A stretch of 62,080 nt of DNA from Pseudomonadota bacterium (GTDB taxonomy: Bacteria > Pseudomonadota > Gammaproteobacteria > Steroidobacterales > Steroidobacteraceae), in contig JAEYUC010000017.1 in the NCBI GenBank assembly GCA_023433705.1, forward strand, positions 1-62,080, written 5' to 3'. The notes under the pieces were generated by a model. That model did not search any database. It was not told the DNA's origin and saw nothing but the letters and a program-made list of their open reading frames with translations. Within the stretch, counting starts at the first letter, position 1, and the number at the start of each line of letters is the position of its first letter. This document shows, piece by piece, positions 7,852 through 17,416 of the stretch. A program made the translations under genes and the position numbers.

Positions 7852-8241
7852 TCAAGGCAATTGGACCGCCGGAGGGTGGCTCCAGCCCGGCTTGCGCCGT
7901 TCCACGATGACCGTGGTGTAGATCCCGCCGCGCACGTTGAACTTGCCTTCCAGCCGCAGGTAGCGCGGAGCGCAGGCCCGGGCCAGATCGTCCGCGATCA
8001 GGTTGGTGACCGCCTCGTGGAAGGCGCCCCGGTCGCGAAATGACCACAGGTACAGCTTGAGCGCCTTGAGCTCGATGCACTTCTCGTCGGGAACATACGC
8101 GAGCTCGAAGGTCGCGAAATCCGGCTGGCCGGTCTTCGGACACAGACAGGTGAATTCCGGCAGGGTCATCCTGATCGTGTAGTCCGTCTCGCGCGCGGGA
8201 TTTGGAAAAGTCTCAAGTTGTGTAGATGGTTGCGTCGACAT
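7852..8241 (-). CDS. queF: NADPH-dependent 7-cyano-7-deazaguanine reductase QueF
   Basis: About 129 residues from the ATG at 8241, the short unimodular type. QueF reduces preQ0 to preQ1 in queuosine synthesis. The catalytic cysteine lies in FTCLCPKTGQPDF, and the NADPH/substrate signature ELKALKLYLWSFRDRGAFHE follows. A longer start at 8277 would add 12 residues, but family members begin close to LETFPNP, so the shorter form is preferred. It is divergent from smc and upstream of dksA and gluQ. With GluQ the window holds one early and one final step of queuosine tRNA modification. Confidence 0.94.
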   Translation of the reverse strand: MSTQPSTQLETFPNPARETDYTIRMTLPEFTCLCPKTGQPDFATFELAYVPDEKCIELKALKLYLWSFRDRGAFHEAVTNLIADDLARACAPRYLRLEGKFNVRGGIYTTVIVERRKPGWSHPPAVQLP

Positions 8242-8361
8242 GTTGAATCCGCCGGGAATTGTGGTCGCCGAAATCATTCGAGACGGCGACCTGAAAAAGA
8301 TTTCGATTACTTTACACTACGGCGCCAGTTCTTCCGCACGGCGAGACCGGACAAAAAATAG

Positions 8362-11300
8362 ATGCGCCTGACCAAGATCAAAGTCGCTGGATTCAAGTCT
8401 TTCGCCGACCCGACGTCGGTCGGCTTCCCGAGCAATCTCACCGGTGTCGTGGGCCCCAACGGCTGCGGAAAGTCGAACATCATCGACGCCGTGCGCTGGG
8501 TGATGGGCGAGTTGTCCGCGAAGCATCTGCGCGGCGACAACATGACCGACGTCATCTTCAACGGCTCCGCATCGCGCAAGCCGGTGGGTACCGCCTCGGT
8601 CGAACTCGTGTTCGACAACAGCGACGGAAAACTTTCCGGCCCGTACGCCGACTACGCGGAGGTCTCGCTCAAGCGCCAGGTCTCGCGCGACGGTTCGTCT
8701 AACTATTTCCTGAACGGTGCGCGCTGCCGGCGCAAGGACATCACCCAGCTGTTCCTCGGTACCGGCCTGGGCTCGCGCAGCTACGCGATCATCGAGCAGG
8801 GCATGATCTCGCGCGTCATCGAGGCGAAGGCCGACGACATGCGCATGTTCGTGGAAGAGGCGGCCGGCATCTCGCGCTACAAGGAGCGCCGCAAGGAAAC
8901 CGAGGCGCGCATCTCCGACACGCGCGAGAACCTCGAGCGGCTGCAGGACGTGCGCGACGAGGTCGACAAGCAGATCCGTCACCTGCAGCGCCAGGCCGCG
9001 ACCGCGCGCCGTTACCAGGCGCTCAAGGAAACCGAACGGCGCCTCACCGCCGAACTGCTGGCCCTGCGCCTGCGCGAAATCGATTCGGGCGCCGAGGTGC
9101 AGGACTCCGCGGTGCGCGAGTGGGAGCTGCGCATGGAAAGCGCGCTCGCTGACCAGCGCGCCGCCGAAGCGGCCATCGAGACGCAGCGCGTCTATCAGAA
9201 CGAGCAGTCCGAGCGCGTCAACGCCGTGCAGGGTCGCTACTACGAAGTCGGCGCGGAGATCAGCCGCACCGAGCAGTCGATCACGCACACCCGCGAGTTG
9301 CGCGAACAGCAGCGCAACGAACTCGCGAAGGCGCGCGCCACGCTCGCGGAGCTCAACTCCCACATCGAACGCGACGAACGCGAAATCGCGTCGTTGCGCG
9401 CCGAGATCGAGAAGCTCACGCCGGACCTCGCGCAGGCGCAGGCCTCCGAAAGCGCGCACAACGAAACGCTCGTCGCCGCCGAACAGTCGCTGGGCGACTG
9501 GCAGCAGCGCTGGGAAGGCTTCAACCGCGAGCAGGGTTCCGTCCACCAGACGACGCAGGTCGAGCGCGCGCGCATCGAGCAGCTCGAGAACCAGCTGCGC
9601 CGTCTCGCGCAGCAGGCGGATCGACTGGCCGTAGAACGAGAAGCGCTGGTGGCGCAGGAATCCTCGGCGCTGCTCTCGCAGCTCGCCGAGAAGGAATCGC
9701 TCGCGCGCAGCACCGCGGACGAGCTGTCGCAGGCGCTGAATCTCGCACTCGACCGGTCGCAGAAACTGCGTGCCGCGCAGTTCGACTCGGAGAGCCGGCT
9801 CGAGGCCGCGCGCGGCGAACGCGAAAAACGCCGCGCCGAGGTCGTCTCGCTCGAGGCACTGCAGAAGGCCGCGCTCAATCGCGCCGACCCGCGCACCGGC
9901 GAATGGCTCAAGTCCTCGGGACTTTCCAACAAGCCGCGCCTCGCGGCGCAGCTCAACGTCGCTGCCGGCTGGGAACGGGCCGTCGAAACCGCGCTGGGCG
10001 ACTATCTCGAGGCGCTGTGCGTCGACGAGATCGACCAGCTTGCCGGCGTGCTGCCGGGACTGCCGGTGGGCCGCGTCTCGCTGCTGCAGGGTGGCGATTA
10101 CATGAACGCCGACGGCAACGCCGGCATGTTGTCGAGCGTGGTCAGCGGTCCTTCGGCGATCGTGCGCCTGCTCGGACGCGTGCGCCTCGCCGAAACGCTG
10201 GGCGAGGCGCTGGCGCTGCGCCGCGATCTCGCCGAAGACGAGTCGGTCATCACGCGCACGGGCGAGTGGATAGGCCGCGACTGGCTGCGCGTCAATCGCG
10301 GCGGCGACCCGCACTCCGGCGTGCTCGAGCGCGAGCAGCGCCTGAAGCAGGTGCGCGTCGAATACCAGGCGAGCGAAGACGCGGTTCGCGATCGTGAAGC
10401 CGAACTCGCCGCGTGCCGCGAACAGCTCGCGGTGGCGGAACGCGAGCGCGACGCCGCGCAGGGCCGAATCCAGGGCGCGCACAGGGATCATGCCGATCTC
10501 CTGGGACAGCTCGAAGGCGAACGCGCCCGTGCGCAGGAATCCACCATGCGTCGCGAGCGCCTCGAAGAAGAGGCCGCCGAAGTCGCCCGCGAACTGGACA
10601 TCGGCAAGGACACGCTGGCGCGCGCGCGCGCCGAACTGGATCGGGGCCTCCAGGCGCTCGACGCGCTCGATGCGCGCCGCGCGGAGCTCGAAGCCGAACG
10701 CGAAGAGCGGCGCGAAGCCGTGCAGGCCGCACGCAATCGAGCGCAGGCGGCGCAGCTCGCCTGCCGCGATCTGCTGATCCGCATCGAATCGCGTCGATCG
10801 AGCGAAAGCTCGATGAGCGTCGGTCTCAAGCGCATGGCCGATCAGCGCGCGCAGACGCAGGTCCGCGCGACCGAGCTCGAATCGGCGCTCGCCGACGGCG
10901 ACCTGCCGATCGTCGAGCTCGAAGGCAAGCTCAAGGATTTCCTCGCGCGCCGCCTCGAAGTCGAGACCGAGCTCGCGACCGAGCGCCGCGCGCTCGAGGA
11001 AGCCGATGGCGCACTGCGCGCACTCGACGAAAAGCGGCTCGATGCCGAAACGCGCGTCAACGAGGCGCGCGTGGGCGTGGAGCAGGCGCGTCTCGTCGCG
11101 CAGGAATCCCGCGTACGGCGCGAAGGTCTCGTCGAGCAGTTCGCCGCCACGCGCTTCGAACTACCGGAGATCCTCGCGGGTCTCGCCGCCGATGCCGCTG
11201 TCCCGGCCTGGGAAGAATCGCTGAATTCGACGCGTGTCGATCTCGAGAAGCTCGGCCAGGTGAACCTCGCGGCGATCGACGAGCTCAAGGAGTCGAGCGA

Positions 11301-11865
11301 ACGCAAGGAATACCTCGATCGCCAGTTCGCGGACGTGTCCGCCGCGCTCGCGACGCTCGAAGAAGCCATGCGCAAGATCGACAAGGAAACGCGCACGCGC
11401 TTCGAGGACACCTTCAACCGCATCAATGCGGGCCTGCAGGACAAGTTCCCCAAGCTCTTCGGTGGCGGTCACGCCTACCTGGAGCTGGTCGGTGAGGATC
11501 CGCTGGCCGCGGGCGTCGCCGTCATGGCCCGCCCGCCGGGCAAGCGCAACAGCAGCATTCACCAGCTCTCGGGCGGCGAGAAGGCTCTCACCGCCGTGGC
11601 GCTCGTGTTCTCGATCTTCGATCTGAACCCCGCGCCGTTCTGCCTGCTGGACGAAGTCGATGCGCCGCTCGACGAGCACAACGTCGGCCGCTTCTGCGAT
11701 ATCGTGCGGCAGATGTCCGAGCGCGTGCAGTTCATCTTCATCACGCACAACAAGGCGACCATGGAACTCGCGTCGCAGTTGCTCGGCGTCACCATGACCG
11801 AACCCGGCTGCTCCCGTCTCGTGTCCGTCGACGTGGACGAGGCGGTGCGGATGGCCACCGCCTGA
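8362..11865 (+). CDS. smc: Chromosome segregation protein SMC
   Basis: 1167 residues, standard for SMC. It forms a dimer that, with ScpA and ScpB (18.6-20.5 kb), compacts and separates daughter chromosomes. The Walker A motif GPNGCGKSN is at 31-39, long coiled coils run about 170-500 and 660-1000, and the hinge lies between them with the flexible-hinge pattern around ETALGDYLEALCVDEIDQL. The C-terminal head has the signature HQLSGGEKALTAVAL and Walker B FCLLDEVDAPLDEHN. The order smc-zipA-ligA is shared with other gammaproteobacteria that lack MukBEF. Its very long antisense frames are composition artefacts. Confidence 0.98.
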   Translation: MRLTKIKVAGFKSFADPTSVGFPSNLTGVVGPNGCGKSNIIDAVRWVMGELSAKHLRGDNMTDVIFNGSASRKPVGTASVELVFDNSDGKLSGPYADYAEVSLKRQVSRDGSSNYFLNGARCRRKDITQLFLGTGLGSRSYAIIEQGMISRVIEAKADDMRMFVEEAAGISRYKERRKETEARISDTRENLERLQDVRDEVDKQIRHLQRQAATARRYQALKETERRLTAELLALRLREIDSGAEVQDSAVREWELRMESALADQRAAEAAIETQRVYQNEQSERVNAVQGRYYEVGAEISRTEQSITHTRELREQQRNELAKARATLAELNSHIERDEREIASLRAEIEKLTPDLAQAQASESAHNETLVAAEQSLGDWQQRWEGFNREQGSVHQTTQVERARIEQLENQLRRLAQQADRLAVEREALVAQESSALLSQLAEKESLARSTADELSQALNLALDRSQKLRAAQFDSESRLEAARGEREKRRAEVVSLEALQKAALNRADPRTGEWLKSSGLSNKPRLAAQLNVAAGWERAVETALGDYLEALCVDEIDQLAGVLPGLPVGRVSLLQGGDYMNADGNAGMLSSVVSGPSAIVRLLGRVRLAETLGEALALRRDLAEDESVITRTGEWIGRDWLRVNRGGDPHSGVLEREQRLKQVRVEYQASEDAVRDREAELAACREQLAVAERERDAAQGRIQGAHRDHADLLGQLEGERARAQESTMRRERLEEEAAEVARELDIGKDTLARARAELDRGLQALDALDARRAELEAEREERREAVQAARNRAQAAQLACRDLLIRIESRRSSESSMSVGLKRMADQRAQTQVRATELESALADGDLPIVELEGKLKDFLARRLEVETELATERRALEEADGALRALDEKRLDAETRVNEARVGVEQARLVAQESRVRREGLVEQFAATRFELPEILAGLAADAAVPAWEESLNSTRVDLEKLGQVNLAAIDELKESSERKEYLDRQFADVSAALATLEEAMRKIDKETRTRFEDTFNRINAGLQDKFPKLFGGGHAYLELVGEDPLAAGVAVMARPPGKRNSSIHQLSGGEKALTAVALVFSIFDLNPAPFCLLDEVDAPLDEHNVGRFCDIVRQMSERVQFIFITHNKATMELASQLLGVTMTEPGCSRLVSVDVDEAVRMATA

Positions 11866-11876
11866 GTCCGGAAGGC

Positions 11877-12770
11877 ATGCCCGAACTACGCATCATTCTT
11901 CTCGTAGTCGGCGTGATCTTCGTCGCGGCCATCGCGGGTTACGAATGGTGGCGCGCGCGCGGCAACCGGCCCGCCGCCACGCAGGTTCCGGAAGCGCCGC
12001 CGGAGCGCGAGCCGGGGCGCCCCGCGCCCACGATGCTTCCGGAGATCCACGTCGTACGCGAACAGCGCATTTCGGTGGACGACGAGCTTCCCGTGATCGA
12101 GCTTCAGCGGTCGACCTCGACGCCGTCGCCGGCTCCGAGCGTGTCCGCGGGCATCGCGGTGTCGAATGAAGTCGCCGTCGACGCGGCGCTCGAATCGCCC
12201 ACGGCGGCCACGTCGACGCAGGCGATCCTGCGCGCACACGACGCGCCGTATCGCGGCCAGGACGACGAAGTTTCCGAAGTGCGCGTGTACGAGGAAGCGC
12301 CGCCATCGCGCGGTCCGCAGCTCGTGCTCGCGTGGCCCAAGGAAGAGGAGCGCCGCATCGTCACGCTGCGCGTGATTCCGCAGCTCGAACCGCGTTTCCC
12401 GGGTCGCACGCTGCGCCAGACCTTCGCCGCCGCCGGTTTCTGGCACGGACCGCTCGACATCTATCACCTGCCCGATGAGAACGGACGCGTGGTGATCTCC
12501 GCGGCGGCGCTCGCACATCCCGGGACTTTCGATCCTTCGATCATGGATTCGCAGCGTTTCTCCGGCGTCAACCTGTTCGCCGTGTTGCCCGGTGCGATGC
12601 CCGAGCGCGAAACGTTCGACGAACTCGTGCACGCCGCGCGCCAGCTCGCCGAACGGCTCCAGGGCCGGATCACGGACCAACACGGCGAGGAACTCACAGC
12701 GCAGCGCATTTCACGCCTGCGCGAGTCGCTCGAGGCGGCGCCGCGGGCGCGAGTCGCCGGAGACGCGTGA
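11877..12770 (+). CDS. zipA: Cell division protein ZipA
   Basis: 297 residues. ZipA anchors FtsZ to the inner membrane and helps recruit later divisome proteins. One N-terminal membrane helix (LRIILLVVGVIFVAAIAGY, 4-22), a basic patch WWRARGNRP, a Pro- and acid-rich linker (about 33-155) and a C-terminal ZipA domain (about 165-290, with ALAHPGTFDPSIMDSQRFSG and GVNLFAVLPGAM) match the family layout. It starts 12 nt after smc, and its TGA overlaps the GTG start of ligA, so translational coupling is likely. Confidence 0.95.
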   Translation: MPELRIILLVVGVIFVAAIAGYEWWRARGNRPAATQVPEAPPEREPGRPAPTMLPEIHVVREQRISVDDELPVIELQRSTSTPSPAPSVSAGIAVSNEVAVDAALESPTAATSTQAILRAHDAPYRGQDDEVSEVRVYEEAPPSRGPQLVLAWPKEEERRIVTLRVIPQLEPRFPGRTLRQTFAAAGFWHGPLDIYHLPDENGRVVISAAALAHPGTFDPSIMDSQRFSGVNLFAVLPGAMPERETFDELVHAARQLAERLQGRITDQHGEELTAQRISRLRESLEAAPRARVAGDA

Positions 12771-14839
12771 GCACGAGTCCCGCCGCGCGCATCGCGCAGC
12801 TGCGCGAGGAAATCACGCAGCACGACTACCGCTACTACGTGCTCAGCGAGCCGGCAGTCCCGGACGCCGAATACGACCGGCTCATGACCGAGCTGAAGGA
12901 GCTCGAGGCCGCGCATCCGGAGCTCGTCACGCCGGATTCTCCGACCCAGCGCGTCGCCGGCATGGCCGCGTCGCAATTCGCCGAGGCGCGCCACACGATC
13001 CCGATGCTGTCGATCGACAACGGCTTCAGCGAGGACGACGTGCGCACGTTCGATCGCCGCGTGCGCGAACGTCTCGGAGTGCCGGGCCCGATCGAATACA
13101 CGGCGGAGCCCAAGTTCGATGGCCTCGCGATCTCGGTGCTGTATCGCGATGGAGTACTCGCGCGCGCGGCGACGCGCGGCGACGGCGTCACGGGCGAGGA
13201 CGTCACCGCGAACGTCCGGACGATCCGCGGAGTGCCGACCCGGCTGCGCGGAAAGCCGCCGGCCGTGCTCGAGGTCCGCGGCGAGGTATTCCTGCCGTTC
13301 GCCGGCTTCGAGAAGATGAACCGCGAGGCCGCGGCGCGCGGCGACAAGACCTACGTCAATCCGCGCAACGCGGCCTCGGGTAGTTTGCGCCAGCTCGATC
13401 CGCGCATCACCGCCTCTCGACCACTCGACCTGTTCTTCTACGCCGTCGGTGTGGTGGAAGGCGGCGCCATCCCCGGGCGCAACAGCGAGCTCGCCGTGCA
13501 GTTGCGGGAGTGGGGCCTGCGCACCAGCGGTGAGCTGAAACCGGTCGTCGGCGTCGAGGGATGCCTCGAGTACTACCGCGACATCGGCGCGCGACGCGCG
13601 AAACTGCCGTTCCAGATCGACGGCGTCGTCTACAAGGTCGACAAACGCGCCGACCAGGAGAAACTCGGCTTCGTGTCGCGCGCGCCGCGCTGGGCGCTTG
13701 CGCACAAGTTTCCGGCCGACGAGGAACTCACGATCCTCGAAGGCGTGATCTTCAACGTCGGGCGCACCGGCGCACTCACGCCGGCCGCGAAGCTCAAGCC
13801 CGTGTTCGTCGGCGGCGTGACGGTCAGCAACGCGACGCTGCACAACATGGACGAGGTCGAGCGCAAGGGCTTCATGATCGGCGACACCGTGGTCGTGCGC
13901 CGCGCGGGCGACGTGATCCCCGAGGTCGTGCGCTATCTACCCGACCGGCGCCCCGCGGAGGCGAAGCCGATCGTGATGCCCTCGTCGTGCCCGGTGTGCG
14001 GCTCGCCGGTCGTGCGCGAGCAGGACCAGGCCGTGTACAAGTGCACGGGCGGCCATCTCAAGTGCAAGGCGCAACGCGCCGAATGGATCCTCCACTTCGC
14101 GGGACGGCGCGCGATGGACATCGAGGGCTTGGGCGAGCGCCTCGTCGAGCAGCTCGTCGACGACGAGCGGCTGCGCACGCCGGCCGATCTCTACACGCTC
14201 ACCGAGGCCGAACTCGGCGCGCTCAAGTTCGTCGCGGCCAACGTGGAAGAGGGGAAGCCCACCGAGCGCCGCTTCGGTGAGAAGAACGCCGCGAACCTCT
14301 TCAAGGCCATCCAGAAGAGCCGCAAGACCACGCTGGCGCGCCTGTTGTTCGGGCTCGGCATCCCGCAGGTGGGTGAGTCCACCGCGCGCGCGCTGGCGGC
14401 GCAATTCGGCGATCTCGCGCCGCTTTTGCAGGCGGACGCCGCGACGATCGAGCAGACCCCGGACGTCGGGCCCATCGTCTCGGCGGAAATCGCGAAATTC
14501 TTCGCCGACCCCGGATATCGCGCGGTGGTCGACAAGCTCGTGAAGGAAGTTGGCTGGGACGCGATTCCGGTGATCAAGGCAGAGGGATTGCCGCTCGCCG
14601 GGCTCACGTTCGTGATCACGGGCACGCTCTCGGGCATGCAACGTGAAGCCGCCGAGGATGCGCTGCGCCAGCTCGGCGCGAAGGTGTCGGGCAGCGTGTC
14701 GAAGAAGACGAGTTATCTCGTGGTCGGCGCCGACGCCGGCTCGAAACTCGCCAAGGCGCAGTCACTCGGCGTGCGCATCCTCGACGAAGCCGCGCTCCAG
14801 AAGATCCTGGAAACGAAAAGGCCGCCGGACCCGGTCTGA
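12767..14839 (+). CDS. ligA: NAD-dependent DNA ligase LigA
   Basis: 690 residues. LigA seals nicks with NAD+ as cofactor and is the essential replicative ligase. Domains in order: Ia (YYVLSEPAVPDAEYDRL), adenylation domain with the lysine in EPKFDGLAI (Lys116), OB fold (about 330-410), a four-cysteine zinc finger (CPVC ... KCTGGHLKC), helix-hairpin-helix repeats (FGLGIPQVGESTARAL) and a C-terminal BRCT domain (GLTFVITGTLSGMQREAAED). The GTG start overlaps the zipA stop by 4 nt. The stop codon lies in the loop of a terminator used by the convergent gene. Confidence 0.98.
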   Translation: MSTSPAARIAQLREEITQHDYRYYVLSEPAVPDAEYDRLMTELKELEAAHPELVTPDSPTQRVAGMAASQFAEARHTIPMLSIDNGFSEDDVRTFDRRVRERLGVPGPIEYTAEPKFDGLAISVLYRDGVLARAATRGDGVTGEDVTANVRTIRGVPTRLRGKPPAVLEVRGEVFLPFAGFEKMNREAAARGDKTYVNPRNAASGSLRQLDPRITASRPLDLFFYAVGVVEGGAIPGRNSELAVQLREWGLRTSGELKPVVGVEGCLEYYRDIGARRAKLPFQIDGVVYKVDKRADQEKLGFVSRAPRWALAHKFPADEELTILEGVIFNVGRTGALTPAAKLKPVFVGGVTVSNATLHNMDEVERKGFMIGDTVVVRRAGDVIPEVVRYLPDRRPAEAKPIVMPSSCPVCGSPVVREQDQAVYKCTGGHLKCKAQRAEWILHFAGRRAMDIEGLGERLVEQLVDDERLRTPADLYTLTEAELGALKFVAANVEEGKPTERRFGEKNAANLFKAIQKSRKTTLARLLFGLGIPQVGESTARALAAQFGDLAPLLQADAATIEQTPDVGPIVSAEIAKFFADPGYRAVVDKLVKEVGWDAIPVIKAEGLPLAGLTFVITGTLSGMQREAAEDALRQLGAKVSGSVSKKTSYLVVGADAGSKLAKAQSLGVRILDEAALQKILETKRPPDPV

Positions 14840-14855
14840 CCCGGATCCGGCGGCC
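14820..14855. terminator. Hairpin terminator overlapping the ligA 3' end
   Basis: A 10-bp perfect stem (ggccgccgga / tccggcggcc) with the ligA stop codon in its loop. On the minus strand it is followed by CTTTTCG, so it best serves the parvulin operon. On the plus strand there is no T-run. Confidence 0.75.
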
Positions 14856-14879
14856 CTGTCGACACGACCGTCGGTACGC

Positions 14880-15785
14880 TCAGTTCGCGGGGGCGCTCGG
14901 CGCCGGAGCCGTCGGCGCGCTCTCGGGAGCCGGCGCCGGGGCCGCGGCCGGCGCGGTGGTCAGCGGCGGATCGATTTTCGCCGTCTTCAGCATCTCGTCC
15001 GACTGCGCCTTGAACTTCTTCCCGATCACGATGTTGCCGAGCTGCTCCTTGACCGCGTCGAAGGCGGGCGGCGTGCGATCGCGTGTATTGGTCAGCTGGA
15101 TGACGTGCCAGCCGTACTGCGTCTGCACGGGCGTCGTGGTGTAGGCGCCCTTGACGAGCAGCGCGACCGCGTCGCTCACGGGCTTGAGCATCTGGTTAGG
15201 CGCGAACCAGCCGAGATCGCCGCCGTTCTTCGCCGACTCCTTGTCGAGCGACAGCCGCTTCGCGAGGCCCGCGAAGTCCTGGCCCGCCTTGAGCTGCTGG
15301 ATCACCTTCTGCGCGACTTCCTCGCTGCTCACGAGAATGTGCCGCGCCTGATACTCGACCAGGCTGCTCGCGCTGATCTGCGAGTCGTATTCGGCCCGCA
15401 GTTCCGCCTCGGTGGGGACGTGGTCCTTCGCGTATTTCTGCGCGGCCGCCTGCTGGATGATGTTGAGGCGCGCGAGTTCGAGCCGGTTGGCGAGCTCGGG
15501 CTCCTTCGTGAGTCCGTCCTTCTCGGCCTGCTGCGCGATGAGCTCGATGCGGACCAGGTTGTCCTTGATCTGCGCGACGTCTTCGGCCGGCAGCTCGGAG
15601 GAGGGCTTCTGCGCGACCGCCTGGACGTAGTCCTCGAAGAGCTCGGTGCTGATCGCCTTGCCGTTCACCGTGACGAGCGGCGGCTTGGCGGGAGCGGCGG
15701 CGTCCGCGGCCTTGTCGGTTGCGGATTTGGAGCAAGCAGCCAGCGCGAGGACCACGCCGAGCGCGGCGAATCGAATCAGTTTCAT
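14880..15785 (-). CDS. Parvulin-type peptidyl-prolyl isomerase, predicted lipoprotein
   Basis: 301 residues from ATG at 15785; a TTG start 4 codons earlier is less likely. The N-terminus is a lipoprotein signal peptide with lipobox LAAC (MKLIRFAALGVVLALAAC), so the protein should be membrane-anchored outside the cytoplasm. A SurA/PrsA-like helical N-domain (about 35-140) is followed by a parvulin domain (about 145-240) with EYQARHILVSSEEVAQKV and the NGGDLGWFAPNQM and YGWHVIQL blocks. The last 35 residues are Ala/Pro-rich. It probably folds outer-membrane or periplasmic proteins. The operon order is yciB-bolA-this gene. Confidence 0.9.
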   Translation of the reverse strand: MKLIRFAALGVVLALAACSKSATDKAADAAAPAKPPLVTVNGKAISTELFEDYVQAVAQKPSSELPAEDVAQIKDNLVRIELIAQQAEKDGLTKEPELANRLELARLNIIQQAAAQKYAKDHVPTEAELRAEYDSQISASSLVEYQARHILVSSEEVAQKVIQQLKAGQDFAGLAKRLSLDKESAKNGGDLGWFAPNQMLKPVSDAVALLVKGAYTTTPVQTQYGWHVIQLTNTRDRTPPAFDAVKEQLGNIVIGKKFKAQSDEMLKTAKIDPPLTTAPAAAPAPAPESAPTAPAPSAPAN

Positions 15786-15827
15786 TTGGAGTCTCAAAGG
15801 GTTGGGGAGTTTTCTTGGCTCAGGAGC

Positions 15828-16085
15828 TCACGGAGCTCGCGCGTCGATCGACAACGCGTGGATGTCGCGGCCCATCAATTCAGCGGCGGCAGCATAGACC
15901 ATCCGGTGCCTTTCCACTCGTGACACCCCGGCGAAGCGGGGCGCGGTGATCGTGACGTGGAAATGGCCACCTTCCCGGGCGCCCGCGTGCCCGATGTGCT
16001 GGGCACTGTCGTCGCGAATCTCGAGCTGCGTCGGCGCGAGCGCGCCCTCCAGTGCCGCTCGCAGACGCTCCACGCGCGGATTCAT
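15828..16085 (-). CDS. bolA: BolA family protein
   Basis: 85 residues. BolA proteins work with monothiol glutaredoxins in iron-sulphur trafficking, and some act as transcription regulators affecting cell shape and biofilm. The family helix-turn-helix-like signature is visible: GGHFHVTITAPRFAGVSRVE followed by RHRMVYAAAAELM. The ATG overlaps the yciB stop as ATGA, so translation is coupled. The longer open frame on this strand that extends to 16520 is only the yciB gene read out of frame. Whether this is BolA or the IbaG subtype is not resolved. Confidence 0.93.
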   Translation of the reverse strand: MNPRVERLRAALEGALAPTQLEIRDDSAQHIGHAGAREGGHFHVTITAPRFAGVSRVERHRMVYAAAAELMGRDIHALSIDARAP

Positions 16086-16636
16086 GCCGGCTCCTTCTCC
16101 TCGTGGCCGCGCATGAGCCAGAAGATCACGCCGATCGTGAAGACGAACACCAGCGGCAGCACGATCCACGTCTTGAAGGTCACCCAGGTCGACTCGCTCG
16201 TGTTGTAAGCGACCCAGAGGTTCGCGGCGCCCAGCGCGAAGTAGAACGCGGCGGACAGCAGGGAAACATTGCGCCAGGTGCCGGGAGTCACCTTGACGCC
16301 TTCGGGCAGGCTCTTGCCGAGCAGACGCTCGAGCAGCGTCGCCTTGCCGACCCAGATGGTGACGGCCAGCGCGACTGCGACGAGCCAGTAGAACACCGTC
16401 GCCTTCCACTGGATGAAGCGCTCGTCGCGCAGCGCGAGCGTGGCCGCGCCGAAGACCCACACGAGGGCCGCGCTCACCAGGTGCATCTGCGGCACGGCGC
16501 GCGTGCGCAGCCAGTCCCACGCGAGGAGCAGGAGCATCGCCACCATCAGCACCGCGGTGGCAGGGTAAATGCCGCCGAAGAACTTGTAGGTCAGGAAGAA
16601 GGCGATCAGCGGGGCGAGTTCTATGAGTATCTGCAT
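16082..16636 (-). CDS. yciB: Inner membrane septation protein YciB (IspZ)
   Basis: 184 residues, five hydrophobic segments (about 4-20, 24-42, 52-68, 80-96, 117-136 and 148-170 depending on topology). YciB/IspZ is an inner-membrane protein linked to envelope synthesis and septation; its exact activity is not settled. Family hallmarks are LAPLIAFFLTYKFFGGIYPATA near the start (shown here in part: LAPLIAFFLTYKF) and WRNVSLLSAAFYFALGAANL with NTSESTWVTFKTW. It begins the minus-strand yciB-bolA-parvulin operon and is divergent from yciO with a 60-nt shared promoter region. Confidence 0.94.
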   Translation of the reverse strand: MQILIELAPLIAFFLTYKFFGGIYPATAVLMVAMLLLLAWDWLRTRAVPQMHLVSAALVWVFGAATLALRDERFIQWKATVFYWLVAVALAVTIWVGKATLLERLLGKSLPEGVKVTPGTWRNVSLLSAAFYFALGAANLWVAYNTSESTWVTFKTWIVLPLVFVFTIGVIFWLMRGHEEKEPA

Positions 16637-16696
16637 CGGCTCCGACCGTGGGGAAGTTAGACGGAAATCGCGTCGGCGGCCGGTATCATCCCCAGG

Positions 16697-17320
16697 GTGA
16701 GCCAGTACTTCGAGCTACACCCCGAGAATCCACAGCAGCGGCTGATCCGGCGCGCGGCCGATATCGTGCGCGAGGGAGGGCTCATCGTCTACCCGACGGA
16801 CTCCTGCTACGCGCTCGGGTGCCACATCGGCGACAAGGACGCGCTCGACCGCATCCGCCGGATCCGTGCGGCCGACCGGCACCATCATTTCACGCTCGTG
16901 TGCCGCGATCTCGCCGAAATCTCCCGCTACGCCAAGGTGGAAACCTGGCAATTCCGCCTCCTCAAGTCGGTGACGCCAGGCCCTTACACGTTCCTGCTGC
17001 CGGCGACCAAGGAAACACCGCGCCGGCTGCAGCACGAGAAGCGGCGCACGATCGGCCTGCGCGTTCCGGATCACATCGTGCCGCGCATGCTGCTCGACGA
17101 GCTCGGCGAGCCGATCATGAGCTCGACGCTGCTGCTGCCGGGTGACGAGATGCCGCTCACCGACGGGCGCGAGATCAGGGAGCGGCTCGAGCATCAAGTC
17201 GACTGCGTGCTCGACGGCGGTCACTGCGGCATCGAGCCCACGACCGTGGTGGACCTGGCGGCGGCGACGCCGGTGGTGATACGCGTCGGCAAGGGTTCGT
17301 TGCAAGCTCTCGGTTTGTAA
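16697..17320 (+). CDS. yciO: YciO/Sua5/YrdC-type threonylcarbamoyl-AMP synthase family protein
   Basis: 207 residues. The Sua5/YrdC fold makes threonylcarbamoyl-AMP for the t6A base of ANN-decoding tRNAs. This protein is closest to the YciO subgroup by length and by the start FELHPENPQQRLIRRA and GLIVYPTDSCYALGC. KSVTPGPYTFLLPATKE and the RKRTIGLRVPDH-like block are also present. Work on E. coli YciO suggests it is not the main t6A enzyme, so a role in t6A here is uncertain. GTG start preceded by a short CCAGG. It stands just upstream of trpS, as in many relatives. Confidence 0.9.
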   Translation: MSQYFELHPENPQQRLIRRAADIVREGGLIVYPTDSCYALGCHIGDKDALDRIRRIRAADRHHHFTLVCRDLAEISRYAKVETWQFRLLKSVTPGPYTFLLPATKETPRRLQHEKRRTIGLRVPDHIVPRMLLDELGEPIMSSTLLLPGDEMPLTDGREIRERLEHQVDCVLDGGHCGIEPTTVVDLAAATPVVIRVGKGSLQALGL

Positions 17321-17416
17321 CGGTATGGGATTGGTGGATGCCTCGGATTTTCCACGGCATTTTCCGAGAATCCCGGACCGGAATCCGCCGCACGATCTGT
17401 ATACTTCGCGCTTCCC

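Noticed and set aside
8317..10491. A 724-codon open frame antisense to smc
   Set aside because: Same composition effect; no family resemblance, and smc on the other strand is complete.
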